Notes under the pieces: generated by a model
The model's database searches: none
The model's input: the letters and a program-made list of their open reading frames with translations, nothing else
Told to the model about the DNA's origin: nothing
In this document: piece by piece, positions 8,807 to 16,411 of the stretch
Layout of the letters: each line of letters starts with the position of its first letter
How positions within the stretch are numbered: the stretch's first letter is position 1
Made by a program: the position numbers and the translations under genes
Source of the DNA: an uncultured Eubacteriales bacterium
GTDB lineage: Bacteria; Bacillota; Clostridia; Christensenellales; UBA1242
Direction of reading: 5' to 3'
Assembly (NCBI GenBank): GCA_902496015.1
Contig: CABUZJ010000003.1
Location: 62,001 to 126,000, forward strand
DNA: 64,000 nt

Positions 8807-9382
8807 TTACACTTGCATTATTTCTACTTCTTTTGCTTGCATAATCTTATCAATTTCGGCAGTTGTTGAATCTAATTTCTTTTGAATATCTTTTTCAAAA
8901 CCTGCCAAATCATCTTCGGTTATAATGCTATCTTTTTTTAATTTTTTCAACTCTTCTAACGCATCTCTTCTAACATTTCTACAAACAACTTTATTATCTT
9001 CTGCCATTTTTTTAGTTGATTTAACCAACTCCCGTCTTCTCTCTTCGGTTAGTTGTGGAAATGCTAGCCTAATAACTTTACCATCATCACTAGGGGTAAT
9101 TCCAATATCACTTGCCATAATTTCTTTACTAATTGGCTTAACTAAACTGCTATCCCATGGTGAAATAACCAAAATTCTTGCATCTTGCACACTAATATTA
9201 GATATATGTGCAAGTGGGGTTGGTGTGCCATAATAATCAACCAAAATCTTATCTAAAACATGGGGATTTGCACGTCCCGCCCTAACATTATTTAGTTCTG
9301 CTTTAAAATGATCAATTTGCTTTTCTAGCCCCATTTCAAAATCCATAAAAATTTCATCAATTTTTTCATTATGTTCTGCCAT
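8807..9382 (-). CDS. frr: Ribosome recycling factor
   Basis: Acts with EF-G to split post-termination ribosomes. 191 residues, only slightly longer than the usual 185, with the typical three-helix-bundle sequence (VRAGRANPHVLDKILVDYYG; RLAFPQLTEERRRELVK). It has its own promoter rather than depending on the upstream lipid-kinase gene; AAGGAG lies before the ATG. Confidence 0.97.
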   Translation of the reverse strand: MAEHNEKIDEIFMDFEMGLEKQIDHFKAELNNVRAGRANPHVLDKILVDYYGTPTPLAHISNISVQDARILVISPWDSSLVKPISKEIMASDIGITPSDDGKVIRLAFPQLTEERRRELVKSTKKMAEDNKVVCRNVRRDALEELKKLKKDSIITEDDLAGFEKDIQKKLDSTTAEIDKIMQAKEVEIMQV

Positions 9383-9410
9383 AATTTTCTCCTTGTTTAT
9401 AACTTTTTAT

Positions 9411-9439
9411 AATATACTAAATTTTAATTAATTTATCAA
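9411..9439 (-). promoter_or_regulatory. Promoter of frr-uppS-cdsA-rseP
   Basis: Minus-strand -35 TTGATA (9434-9439), 17-bp spacer, -10 TATATT (9411-9416), about 30 nt before the frr start codon. Confidence 0.6.
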
Positions 9440-9456
9440 ATAAAATAACACACATT

Positions 9457-10377
9457 TTAATTTGTATTACAATTTGTAAATATTTTTACCTTGCCCTTTA
9501 AAATCTCAACATTAAGTGTGCCTATTGGTCCTGCATTACCATCAATATCACATCTATAAAACTTATCATGACCTTCTCCGCCGGTAACTATTAATTTTTG
9601 CACATTTTTTGCTATAATATGCTTATTTTTTAATGTTTTACCTCTTAAAATACTAGAAAAAACACTTAAACATTGAAATAAGTTACATTTTTTAATAATA
9701 ATTAAATCGAATTTTCCATCATTAATTTCGGCTGTTGGTGCAAAGTGATTAAACCCACCTGCTCTATGTGAATTTACTAGATAATACATATATGTATCAA
9801 CACAAAATGGTTCTTCGTCATCACACTTAAATGTTAATTTACAAAATTTAATTTTAAAAAACTCACCAACACATTTAAAATAATAACCAAATTTCCCAAA
9901 AATTTTTTTCGCTTTATGACTATAAATAGTAACTCCATTTGAAAAATTGCCAGAACCTACAGCATTAATGGCATAAGAATTTTCACATACTTTTGCAATA
10001 TCAATGCTAATTGGCTCACTTTTTGTTAAAAATTCTACAAATTCTGGAACTTTTTTAGGAATGCAACATGCAGTTGCAAAATCATTTGCTGTGCCACAAG
10101 GAAAAATTGCAAGGGGAATATTTTTATTCTGTTCCACTAAACTTCTAACTATTGCTCCTAGTGTTCCATCACCACCCAAAACAATAACTACTGATTTTTC
10201 TTCTTCTATAACAGATTTTGCAAAAATTCTATCACTTTCAGCACTATTACTTTCAAATAAACTACAATCTGCGTTGCATTTATTTTTTAATACACTCGCA
10301 ATCTCTTCTGCTATTAAATTAGATCTATTTTTTCCTGCGCCCGAGTTAAAAACTAAATATGCTTTTTTAATTTCCAT
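9457..10377 (-). CDS. Diacylglycerol kinase-family lipid kinase (DagK/YegS-like)
   Basis: Soluble or peripheral lipid kinase, likely phosphorylating diacylglycerol or a related lipid alcohol. 306 residues; the family's ATP-binding loop GGDGTLGAIVRSL is at 68-80, preceded by NSGAGKNRSN at 11-20, then PCGTANDFA and a C-terminal beta domain (INDGKFDLIII). It occupies the place between tsf and frr that normally holds pyrH. The sequence has no UMP-kinase features. The promoter places the transcript start at or near the ATG, so the mRNA may be leaderless. The exact substrate cannot be read from sequence. Confidence 0.88.
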   Translation of the reverse strand: MEIKKAYLVFNSGAGKNRSNLIAEEIASVLKNKCNADCSLFESNSAESDRIFAKSVIEEEKSVVIVLGGDGTLGAIVRSLVEQNKNIPLAIFPCGTANDFATACCIPKKVPEFVEFLTKSEPISIDIAKVCENSYAINAVGSGNFSNGVTIYSHKAKKIFGKFGYYFKCVGEFFKIKFCKLTFKCDDEEPFCVDTYMYYLVNSHRAGGFNHFAPTAEINDGKFDLIIIKKCNLFQCLSVFSSILRGKTLKNKHIIAKNVQKLIVTGGEGHDKFYRCDIDGNAGPIGTLNVEILKGKVKIFTNCNTN

Positions 10378-10383
10378 AATTTA

Positions 10384-10412
10384 ATTTTACCTTTAACTTA
10401 AATTATTGTCAA
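10384..10412 (-). promoter_or_regulatory. Strong promoter with leaderless geometry for the lipid-kinase gene
   Basis: -35 TTGACA (10407-10412, consensus), 17-bp spacer, -10 TAAAAT (10384-10389). The expected start, about 7 nt downstream, falls at the A of the ATG (10377). The rest of this 334-nt gap (10413-10660) is AT-rich, and I see nothing else in it besides the tsf terminator. Confidence 0.65.
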
Positions 10413-10666
10413 GTTTTATAAATTTACAAGCAAAAATTACGAAATATTAACATTATATTTTACCTAATTAAAAAAATATTAATATGCATATTTCTTAATA
10501 CCTTTTATTAGAAATTCAAGGAAATATTAAGAGTTTTTTTAAATTATTTAATTATTTCTATATATCAAAGATAAATCAAATTTTTCAATACGATAACTAC
10601 TATTTTTTGTTTATATTGCTTCCTGTTGATTTATTTATTTCGCTAGCAAAATCTATGAAAAAATAA

Positions 10667-10692
10667 AAATAGCCCACAATAGTGAGCTATTT
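10667..10692 (-). terminator. Intrinsic terminator after tsf
   Basis: Stem AAATAGCCCAC/GTGAGCTATTT (one G-U pair in RNA) with loop AATA, followed on the minus strand by a T-rich run. Confidence 0.85.
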
Positions 10693-10711
10693 TTTTAGTT
10701 TATTATTTATA

Positions 10712-11362
10712 TTACTTGCCTTCGGTTTGTTTTTTAATTTCTTCTGCAAAGTTTTCATTTCTTTTTTCAAGACCTTCACCCATAACAAAACGAACAAATC
10801 TTCTAACAGTAATTTTTTCACCAATTTTAGAAATTGCTTCGTTTATTAAAGTTCTAATGTCTTTGCTTGGGTCTTTAACAAACATTTGGTCAAGCAAGCA
10901 AACTTCTTTAAGATACTTTTTAATTCTACCTTCAACCATTTTTTCAGCAACTGCTTCTGGCTTGCCTTCGTTTAATGCTTGGGCTTTATAAATTTCTCTC
11001 TCTTTAGCTAGTGCAGTTTGATCTACTTCAGCATCATTAATGTAAAGCGGATTTGCTGCTGCAATGTGCATTGCAATATCGTGAACCAAGGTTTTAAACG
11101 CATCGCTTTTTGCAACAAAGTCTGTTTCGCAGTTAACTTCTATTAAAACGCCAATCTTACCATTGCCATGAATATAACTTTCAACAATACCTTCAGCTGC
11201 AATTCTACCTTCTTTCTTAGCGGCAGAAGCAATGCCTTTTTCACGAAGATATGTTATTGCTTTTTCCATGTCACCATTTGTTTCTGTTAATGCTTGCTTG
11301 CATTGCAACATTCCAACACCAGTTTTTTCACGCAATTCAACAACATCTTTTGCTGTAAACAT
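10712..11362 (-). CDS. tsf: Elongation factor Ts (short form)
   Basis: Nucleotide-exchange factor for EF-Tu. 216 residues, shorter than the roughly 290-residue Bacillus/E. coli type and similar to the compact form with a single core subdomain. Recognisable: the N-terminal UBA-like segment ([16 protein letters not shown]), and the EF-Tu contact [10 protein letters not shown]. Follows rpsB by 19 nt and is closed by a terminator, so rpsB-tsf is a two-gene operon. Confidence 0.96.
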   Translation of the reverse strand: MFTAKDVVELREKTGVGMLQCKQALTETNGDMEKAITYLREKGIASAAKKEGRIAAEGIVESYIHGNGKIGVLIEVNCETDFVAKSDAFKTLVHDIAMHIAAANPLYINDAEVDQTALAKEREIYKAQALNEGKPEAVAEKMVEGRIKKYLKEVCLLDQMFVKDPSKDIRTLINEAISKIGEKITVRRFVRFVMGEGLEKRNENFAEEIKKQTEGK

Positions 11363-11381
11363 TTTTGTTTCCCCCTATTAA

Positions 11382-12206
11382 TTATTCCTTATCTGTATTT
11401 TCTTCTTTTTCTTGTTTTGCTTTGCTATCTGCTTCCGCTATAACATCTGCCATTTTTGGTTCAACTTCATCTGCTTGATCTTCTGGCTTTGCTTCGGCTG
11501 CTTTGCGTTTTGCCAAACCTTCTTCGCCTTCTTTTGCTTCAATAACAGCATCTGCAATTGCCCCAGCAATAAGTTTTACTGCTCTAATAGCATCGTCATT
11601 ACCCGGAATAACATAATCTACATCATCTGGATCACAGTTAGTGTCCACAAGCCCAACAATTGGAATACCTAAACTTCTAGCTTCACGAACAGCAATATAT
11701 TCTTTCTTAGGGTCAACAACAAATAAAACGCCTGGCATAGTGTGCATATCTTTAATACCACCAAGATTTTCTTCTAACTTATCTCTTTCGGCTTTAAGTT
11801 TAGCAACTTCCTTTTTAGGTAAAAGGTCAAATTCGCCAGTTTGTTCCATAGAGTTAAGTTTATTAAGTCTGTCTACGCGTGCTCTAATAGTTTTAAAGTT
11901 AGTTAAAGTTCCACCTAACCAACGATTACCCATATAGAACATGCCACATCTTTGTGCTTCCTCTATAACAGCGTCTTTTGCTTGTTTTTTAGTGCCAACA
12001 AATAAAACCGACTTTCCACTAGATACTACTTCTTTAACAAATGAATACGCTTGGTCGATTAAACCAACAGTAACTTCAAGGTTCAAGATGTAAATATCGT
12101 TGCGGGCGGTAAAAATGTATTTTTTCATTTTTGGATTCCATTTACGAGTTGGATGACCAAAATGAACACCGGCTTCAAGCAATTGTTTCATTGATACTAC
12201 TGACAT
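11382..12206 (-). CDS. rpsB: 30S ribosomal protein S2
   Basis: 274 residues starting at [18 protein letters not shown], the near-universal N-terminus. I chose the ATG at 12206 because AAGGAGG lies 8 nt upstream; an in-frame start at 12239 would add 11 atypical residues. [31 protein letters not shown] and [12 protein letters not shown] identify it. The tail beyond about residue 230 is acidic and low complexity, as in many Clostridia. Expression is probably autoregulated through the upstream leader. Confidence 0.97.
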   Translation of the reverse strand: MSVVSMKQLLEAGVHFGHPTRKWNPKMKKYIFTARNDIYILNLEVTVGLIDQAYSFVKEVVSSGKSVLFVGTKKQAKDAVIEEAQRCGMFYMGNRWLGGTLTNFKTIRARVDRLNKLNSMEQTGEFDLLPKKEVAKLKAERDKLEENLGGIKDMHTMPGVLFVVDPKKEYIAVREARSLGIPIVGLVDTNCDPDDVDYVIPGNDDAIRAVKLIAGAIADAVIEAKEGEEGLAKRKAAEAKPEDQADEVEPKMADVIAEADSKAKQEKEENTDKE

Positions 12207-12231
12207 TTTTATTTCCTCCTTGTTTTTATTT

Positions 12232-12310
12232 CCTCCCAATGCGTCACCTGAACTTACAACCTAATTGAAATTAGGCAACAGTAAATCCATCAGCAAAGGT
12301 GTGATTTCTT
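12232..12310 (-). promoter_or_regulatory. Structured leader of rpsB-tsf (probable S2-responsive element)
   Basis: The leader RNA folds by eye into a multi-stem shape: a closing helix UCAC(A)CCU/AGGUGA, an inner stem GGAUUUAC/GUAAGUUC (8 pairs including G-U), and an apical hairpin CCUAAUU-UC-AAUUAGG. Ribosomal-protein leaders in front of rpsB are known in several bacterial groups; assignment to S2 autoregulation is inferred from position and fold. Confidence 0.55.
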
Positions 12311-12314
12311 ATCT

Positions 12315-12343
12315 ATTCTAGCACAAAAAAAAATCAATATCAA
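12315..12343 (-). promoter_or_regulatory. Promoter of rpsB-tsf
   Basis: Minus-strand -35 TTGATA (12338-12343), 17-bp spacer containing a run of nine T, -10 TAGAAT (12315-12320). Confidence 0.75.
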
Positions 12344-12386
12344 GAGATTAAACAAATTTTTATTTAATTCTTGAATTGATTTAGTT

Positions 12387-13109
12387 TTAACTAAAATCAG
12401 TTTCTATTATGTTATTTGCACTAATCTTAAATCTTAAAACATCGGTTTCCCCGCGCCTGTAAGAAAAAATGGTGTTTTGTAATAATTGTGATTTTTGTTC
12501 AAAATATTGTCCATAATAATTTTTTGATTTGCTTCTTACAAAATCGTTCACGGCTTCTGCGCTAGTATAATTATTCAAATCATAATACAAAGGACCTTGT
12601 ATATATATATCAAAATACAAAGTTACAACTTCGTTGGTTTTACTAGCAACAGTAATTGTGCCATCAAATAAATCGCCATTAAGTTGATTTGAAACATTCA
12701 TTGTTTTTATACTACTACCATAACAAAATTTCATTTCTTCATTATAAGAGATAAAAGAATCACCTGCGCCCTTCGCCAGTTTTATATCCTTACTTGAATT
12801 ATTATTTACATTTAATTCTACTGTTACATCAAAACAATAAAGTAAATCAACACCTGTATAATAACTTCCCGACACTATTTCATAATATTTAGAATTTGAA
12901 AATGCAGTTACACTTAATAAATCATATGTTACGCCATCTATGGTTGAATTAAGTATCAAATCTTTATTAGTCTGGTCTTCTGGGTCAGTTGATTCTATAG
13001 GAAAAGATGGAATTAGATTCTTGTTATTACATGCAGTTACTCCACAAGAAACAAATATTAAAGAACAAATCAATAAAAAAGAAAATAAAATTTTTTTAAC
13101 TTTATTCAT
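12387..13109 (-). CDS. Predicted lipoprotein, DUF4352-like
   Basis: 240 residues. The N-terminus has a lysine pair, a hydrophobic core (ILFSFLLICSLIFVS) and two candidate lipobox cysteines (FVSC, then GVTAC), so an extracytoplasmic lipoprotein is expected. The mature part looks like an immunoglobulin-type beta domain: a hydrophobic strand pattern, a conserved-looking GTITVAS segment and YFDIYIQGPLYYDL; this is reminiscent of DUF4352, but weakly. It follows the HTH membrane protein gene by 1 nt, so the two are co-transcribed and probably act together at the membrane. Confidence 0.75.
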   Translation of the reverse strand: MNKVKKILFSFLLICSLIFVSCGVTACNNKNLIPSFPIESTDPEDQTNKDLILNSTIDGVTYDLLSVTAFSNSKYYEIVSGSYYTGVDLLYCFDVTVELNVNNNSSKDIKLAKGAGDSFISYNEEMKFCYGSSIKTMNVSNQLNGDLFDGTITVASKTNEVVTLYFDIYIQGPLYYDLNNYTSAEAVNDFVRSKSKNYYGQYFEQKSQLLQNTIFSYRRGETDVLRFKISANNIIETDFS

Positions 13110-13110
13110 G

Positions 13111-13887
13111 TTAAGCTACCCTTTTTGTTTTAGCAAATGCAATTATTTTAGTAATAGAGGTTATAAGTAACCAAGCAATTAAAATAAGGCAACCACCATA
13201 ACATAAAAATATTGACGAGCTAACTTCTGCACTTCCAATAGATTGTGAGATTGATGACTCCGTTAAAAGCCTAATTATAATAACAGAAAACGCTACAATT
13301 GAAATTCCAGTACTAATCAATTTAAAAATACTACTTACTTTTGAATATTTTCCTTTTGACCAACTACCAGACAATAATAGAATATTATCTACTATATCCC
13401 AAATAGCAACTAAAATTAATAAAACCAACATAAACACATAAAGCCCATCGGCATCAAAAAGATCATATAACGATGCAGTTTCTCTATAATTGTGAGTTTC
13501 ACCAAAAGATTCCATGCGCATATTTATTCCATAAAAATCAAAAATTGCAAAAATAAAGAAAGCAGCTGATAAAATTAATAGAAATATGCATGCTACTTTT
13601 GAACAAGTATATTTTTCGCGATTTAAAAGTTGTACATTGGCTTGCCCATATTGATTAGTTTTACCTTGCCTACCATTATATGATTGTTGCATCACAAAAA
13701 AACTTGCTGGTTCAACACCATAAAATGAAGCTAGTTTTTTTAAAACTTCAAGTGTAGGATATTCAATGCCATATTCAAATTTCATATATTCGTCTTCTGT
13801 CATGCTTAAAACACTTGCTAATTCTTTTGTGGAAATATTCCTTTGTCTTCTAAACGAAATCAAATTATTAGTCAAATTTTCATTCAT
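13111..13887 (-). CDS. Membrane-anchored XRE-family HTH protein
   Basis: 258 residues. Residues 6-60 form a Cro/C1-type helix-turn-helix (NLISFRRQRNISTKELASVL; PTLEVLKKLASFYGV). After a linker there are four predicted membrane spans (about 95-118, 145-168, 185-208 and 225-250). AAGGAGG precedes the ATG. Divergent from a second small XRE gene; its promoter carries a 15-bp palindrome inside the -35/-10 spacer. A membrane-tethered regulator that senses envelope state is inferred; an uncharacterised HTH/TM fusion is what is seen. Confidence 0.82.
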   Translation of the reverse strand: MNENLTNNLISFRRQRNISTKELASVLSMTEDEYMKFEYGIEYPTLEVLKKLASFYGVEPASFFVMQQSYNGRQGKTNQYGQANVQLLNREKYTCSKVACIFLLILSAAFFIFAIFDFYGINMRMESFGETHNYRETASLYDLFDADGLYVFMLVLLILVAIWDIVDNILLLSGSWSKGKYSKVSSIFKLISTGISIVAFSVIIIRLLTESSISQSIGSAEVSSSIFLCYGGCLILIAWLLITSITKIIAFAKTKRVA

Positions 13888-13915
13888 TAGTCTTCCTCCT
13901 TATAAAACTAATAAT

Positions 13916-13944
13916 AGTTTACAGCGGATTTTCCGCTATGTCAA
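13916..13944 (-). promoter_or_regulatory. Promoter of the HTH-membrane/lipoprotein operon, spacer filled by an operator
   Basis: -35 TTGACA (13939-13944), 17-bp spacer, -10 TAAACT (13916-13921). The palindrome AGCGGATTTTCCGCT (13923-13937) lies wholly inside the spacer, so a bound protein would exclude RNA polymerase. Confidence 0.75.
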
Positions 13945-13966
13945 ATAATTTAGCGGATTTTCCGCC
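13923..13966. promoter_or_regulatory. Two palindromic operator copies between divergent regulators
   Basis: Copy 1 AGCGGATTTTCCGCT at 13923-13937 is a perfect palindrome around TTT. Copy 2 AGCGGATTTTCCGCC at 13952-13966 differs only in the last base. Centres are 29 bp apart, close to three helical turns, so two dimers would sit on the same face. Likely target of one or both flanking XRE proteins. Confidence 0.8.
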
Positions 13967-13977
13967 ATGATATTTAT

Positions 13978-14178
13978 ATGATTTTAATAAACTTTAAAAA
14001 TAACCTTAAAATGCTACGACTAGAAAATAGATTAACTCAAAAAGAACTTGGAGAAAAATTAGGTTTTTCAGCCAGAACAATTAGCGATTGGGAATGTGGT
14101 AACACTGAACCTGATCTTTTGACTTTAAAAAAATTATGTGCATTATTCAATGTTAGTTATGAAGACATGTTAGATTAA
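13978..14178 (+). CDS. Small XRE-family transcriptional regulator
   Basis: 66 residues, almost entirely a Cro/C1 helix-turn-helix (RLTQKELGEKLGFSARTISDWE; PDLLTLKKLCALFNVSYEDM). No Shine-Dalgarno is visible before the ATG at 13978; the internal ATG at 14011 also lacks one, so the start is uncertain and a leaderless message is possible. Operator copy 2 ends 11 nt upstream, consistent with autorepression. It is the best candidate for the soluble repressor of the divergent promoter. Confidence 0.82.
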   Translation: MILINFKNNLKMLRLENRLTQKELGEKLGFSARTISDWECGNTEPDLLTLKKLCALFNVSYEDMLD

Positions 14179-14236
14179 AGTAACATTTTAAAATAGCCGT
14201 TTGCGTTAAAAAATTTTTAATTTGAATAGCAACAAA

Positions 14237-14262
14237 AAAATACTAGCAAAAACTAGTATTTT
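14237..14262. terminator. Bidirectional terminator
   Basis: AAAATACTAG/CTAGTATTTT stem with a CAAAAA loop and T-rich runs on both sides, between the converging XRE gene (+) and DUF1292 gene (-). Confidence 0.85.
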
Positions 14263-14307
14263 TTATTAATCATACTTTAATTATAAATTAATTTACTTTA
14301 AATACAA

Positions 14308-14649
14308 TTATTCAGCCTGACCATCTGCTTCGTCTAACAATTTATTATACTCTGCAAAGACTGCATCAATAACAGCATCGTCAAGTTCAATTTCAAACTT
14401 ATCTTCTCCACCTTCACCCTTAGTTACTTTAAACACAAGAGCTTCATCTTCTTCCATACCTTCTAAAAGTTCCACTGGTTGCAAAATAGCATAAAATTCG
14501 CCTTGGAATGCAATGCCTGCAACCTCAACAAAATCTACCTCTTCTCCTTCACTGCTCACAAGTGTCACTATATCATCATCATCATTTGCCATGTGGTCAA
14601 TAGATTCAGGTAATTGCCCATCTACTTTTAAATCTTTTTCGTTTGCCAT
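14308..14649 (-). CDS. DUF1292 (YrzB-like) acidic protein
   Basis: 113 residues, strongly acidic. Pattern IVTLVSSEGEEVDFVEVAGI...EFYAILQPVE with the C-terminal ALVFKVTKGEG segment matches DUF1292 proteins encoded next to ruvX in Bacillota; function unknown. Start chosen at 14649, which has AAGGAGA 7 nt upstream, instead of an in-frame ATG 42 nt earlier. It follows ruvX at 79 nt. Confidence 0.88.
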   Translation of the reverse strand: MANEKDLKVDGQLPESIDHMANDDDDIVTLVSSEGEEVDFVEVAGIAFQGEFYAILQPVELLEGMEEDEALVFKVTKGEGGEDKFEIELDDAVIDAVFAEYNKLLDEADGQAE

Positions 14650-14728
14650 AATTAAATCTCCTTTTAATTTTTTAATAAAATATGATTGCATAAAATTTTA
14701 TTTTATATTTTTAGCATTCACAAATTTA

Positions 14729-15148
14729 TTATACAGATTTTTTTGGTTTATCAAGATAATTTTGCAAAATAATTGTCGCCGCAACTGCATCTACTAAATC
14801 CTTGCGTTTTTCTCTTCTAACATTACCTTCAATCAGCATCCGTTGCGCTGAAACAGTTGAAAGCCTTTCATCTTGAAAAACAATAGGAATATTACAAATT
14901 TTTGAAAGTTCATTAGCAAATTCATCAACCATAGCAACACTTTGTCCAGAACTGCCATCTAATTTTAAAGGTTTGCCTATAACAATAGTATCGACTTCAA
15001 GTTTTTTTGCCAATTCTGAAATATAATAGATATCTGCTTTTAAGAATTTACGCTTATAAACTTCAAGGGCTGAAGCAATTATTCCAAGCATATCACTAGT
15101 GGCAATGCCAATTCGCACAGAACCAATGTCTAGCCCAAGTTTTTTCAT
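14729..15148 (-). CDS. ruvX: Putative pre-16S rRNA nuclease/Holliday-junction resolvase RuvX (YqgF)
   Basis: 139 residues with an RNase H-like fold: LGLDIGSVRIGIATSD at the N-terminus (first catalytic Asp), IVIGKPLKLDGSSGQ, the DERLST motif and DAVAATIIL near the end. Family members process the 16S rRNA 5' end. I use the ATG at 15148, 5 nt after AGGAG; a GTG two codons earlier is possible. The usual alaS/IreB neighbours are absent, but the DUF1292 partner is present. Confidence 0.95.
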   Translation of the reverse strand: MKKLGLDIGSVRIGIATSDMLGIIASALEVYKRKFLKADIYYISELAKKLEVDTIVIGKPLKLDGSSGQSVAMVDEFANELSKICNIPIVFQDERLSTVSAQRMLIEGNVRREKRKDLVDAVAATIILQNYLDKPKKSV

Positions 15149-15185
15149 ACACACTCCTATTAATTTAGTTTAGCATAAAAATAAA

Positions 15186-15210
15186 AGTTAGTCCACTAAA
15201 TGAACTAACT
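15186..15210 (-). terminator. Terminator after the 59-residue membrane protein gene
   Basis: Stem AGTTAGT/ACTAACT (15186-15192/15204-15210) followed on the minus strand by TTTTATTTTT. Confidence 0.75.
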
Positions 15211-15227
15211 TTTTACAAAATAGAGAA

Positions 15228-15407
15228 CTATTTAATGCTCTTTTTTGCTTTTTGCATACTTTGTTTAATGTCATCAATTTTATCTTCAACCATATTTGTG
15301 CCCTTTTGAACATATTCTTGTATTTGCTTATTTTTTGTTACTAAAACTGCACCCACGGTTGCACCAACAAGCATTGAAACAAAACAACATTGCAAGAACT
15401 CTTTCAT
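15228..15407 (-). CDS. 59-residue single-span membrane protein (YtxH-like)
   Basis: Begins MKEFLQCCFVSMLVGATVGA, one membrane helix (about 5-24), then a charged amphipathic tail (VEDKIDDIKQSMQKAKKSIK) likely to be helical in the cytoplasm. GGAGGG lies 5 nt before the ATG. The architecture resembles YtxH-type proteins, which are not well understood. It has its own terminator, and its leader contains a long inverted repeat. Confidence 0.8.
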   Translation of the reverse strand: MKEFLQCCFVSMLVGATVGAVLVTKNKQIQEYVQKGTNMVEDKIDDIKQSMQKAKKSIK

Positions 15408-15423
15408 AATTCCCTCCTTATTT

Positions 15424-15499
15424 CTAAAAGGAATTAAGACACATCACTTTACAATAATTAGAGCATTTAACTCTGCTAACTGCACTTAATGCCTTTTAG
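15424..15499. repeat. Inverted repeat in the leader of the small membrane protein gene
   Basis: CTAAAAGGAATTAAG (15424-15438) and CTTAATGCCTTTTAG (15485-15499) are complementary at 14 of 15 positions. The enclosed region contains a smaller AGAG...CTCT stem. It immediately precedes the ribosome site, so it may form a leader structure. Beyond it, 15500-15570 is AT-rich with nothing further recognised. Confidence 0.6.
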
Positions 15500-15570
15500 T
15501 TATATCTAGTTTCCCCACAATTCGACATTTTATGCATAATTAATTATCTATTTATTTTAAATCTATTTAT

Positions 15571-15598
15571 AATAAAAAAAGAGAGTTAATAAACTCTC
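15571..15598 (-). terminator. Terminator of the nifS operon
   Basis: GAGAGTT/AACTCTC stem with AATA loop followed on the minus strand by seven T; the stop codon of the NifU-like gene abuts the stem. Confidence 0.85.
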
Positions 15599-16410
15599 TA
15601 TTCTTTGTTCTCTTCATTTAATTTTTTAAGTGCATCGCTTAGTGTTGAAGTTAAGTTGTCTATTGAATTAAAAATTTGGTCTTCGTCGTCAATATCGTCA
15701 ATATCTTTTGTATAAACTTCAAGTGTTTTTGTTACAGTTCTTGAAGGTCCATTATTTGTTTTTTCATTAACAACAATTGCATTTTTATCATCTTCGTCTT
15801 TTGAAACAACTTCTTTTGCTTTTATTTCTGCAACCATTTTATCAACGCTGTCATCATTTACATCTTCTTCATCATCACTATCATCATCATCTTCAACTAT
15901 TGCAGGTTTAACTTTAATTTTTAATGATTTTTTTTCTGTTTTTTCGCTTTTTTCTTTTTCGTCTTTTTGTTCTTCGTTATTCTGCTCTAATTCATCACTA
16001 TTAGTAATGTTTCCAACTTTAAACTTATCTGGAATATAACCAAGAGTTTTTTCAAAATAGTTGTTTATTGCTAAATGAATGGCTTCTTCAACAAGATTAA
16101 TTGCATAATTTTTATTTGCTGGAATGTTACCACCTAATTCACTTTTTATTTGACTGCTTGTTATTGTGTAAACTTCATCAAAGGTTTTCCCCATTATAAG
16201 TTTAGTTGCTAAACTAGATGCTGCAATTGCAACTGTGCTTCCATAAGTTTGAAACTTAACATCAACAATTGTATCATTCTCAACAGCAATGTAAATTTTA
16301 ATAATATCTCCGCATGTGCGGTCTTTCACTTTACCAACAGCATCTGCACCTTTAATTACGCCTACATTAGTTGGATTATAAAATTCTTCTAAAAGTCTTT
16401 CCGTATACAT
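15598..16410 (-). CDS. NifU/IscU-like scaffold protein with two ligand cysteines lost and an acidic tail
   Basis: 270 residues. Residues 1-125 align by eye with IscU-type Fe-S scaffolds: YNPTNVGVIKGADAVG, then RTCGDIIKIY retaining Cys33 and Asp35. The second ligand position reads YGSTVAIAASS, with Ser58 where FGCG has Cys. The third reads KNYAINLVEEA, with Ala103 where the MHCSNL-type motif has Cys and Tyr102 in place of His. Residues about 130-270 are a Glu/Asp/Lys-rich low-complexity extension unlike standard IscU. Stop and start of the pair are 1 nt apart (nifS ends 16412). Scaffold function is therefore doubtful; a desulfurase-binding or regulatory role is possible. Confidence 0.85.
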   Translation of the reverse strand: MYTERLLEEFYNPTNVGVIKGADAVGKVKDRTCGDIIKIYIAVENDTIVDVKFQTYGSTVAIAASSLATKLIMGKTFDEVYTITSSQIKSELGGNIPANKNYAINLVEEAIHLAINNYFEKTLGYIPDKFKVGNITNSDELEQNNEEQKDEKEKSEKTEKKSLKIKVKPAIVEDDDDSDDEEDVNDDSVDKMVAEIKAKEVVSKDEDDKNAIVVNEKTNNGPSRTVTKTLEVYTKDIDDIDDEDQIFNSIDNLTSTLSDALKKLNEENKE

Positions 16411-16411
16411 A

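Noticed and set aside
12387..12400. Terminator at the end of the lipoprotein gene
   Set aside because: A weak AAACTAAAA inverted repeat exists, but there is no T run on the minus strand.
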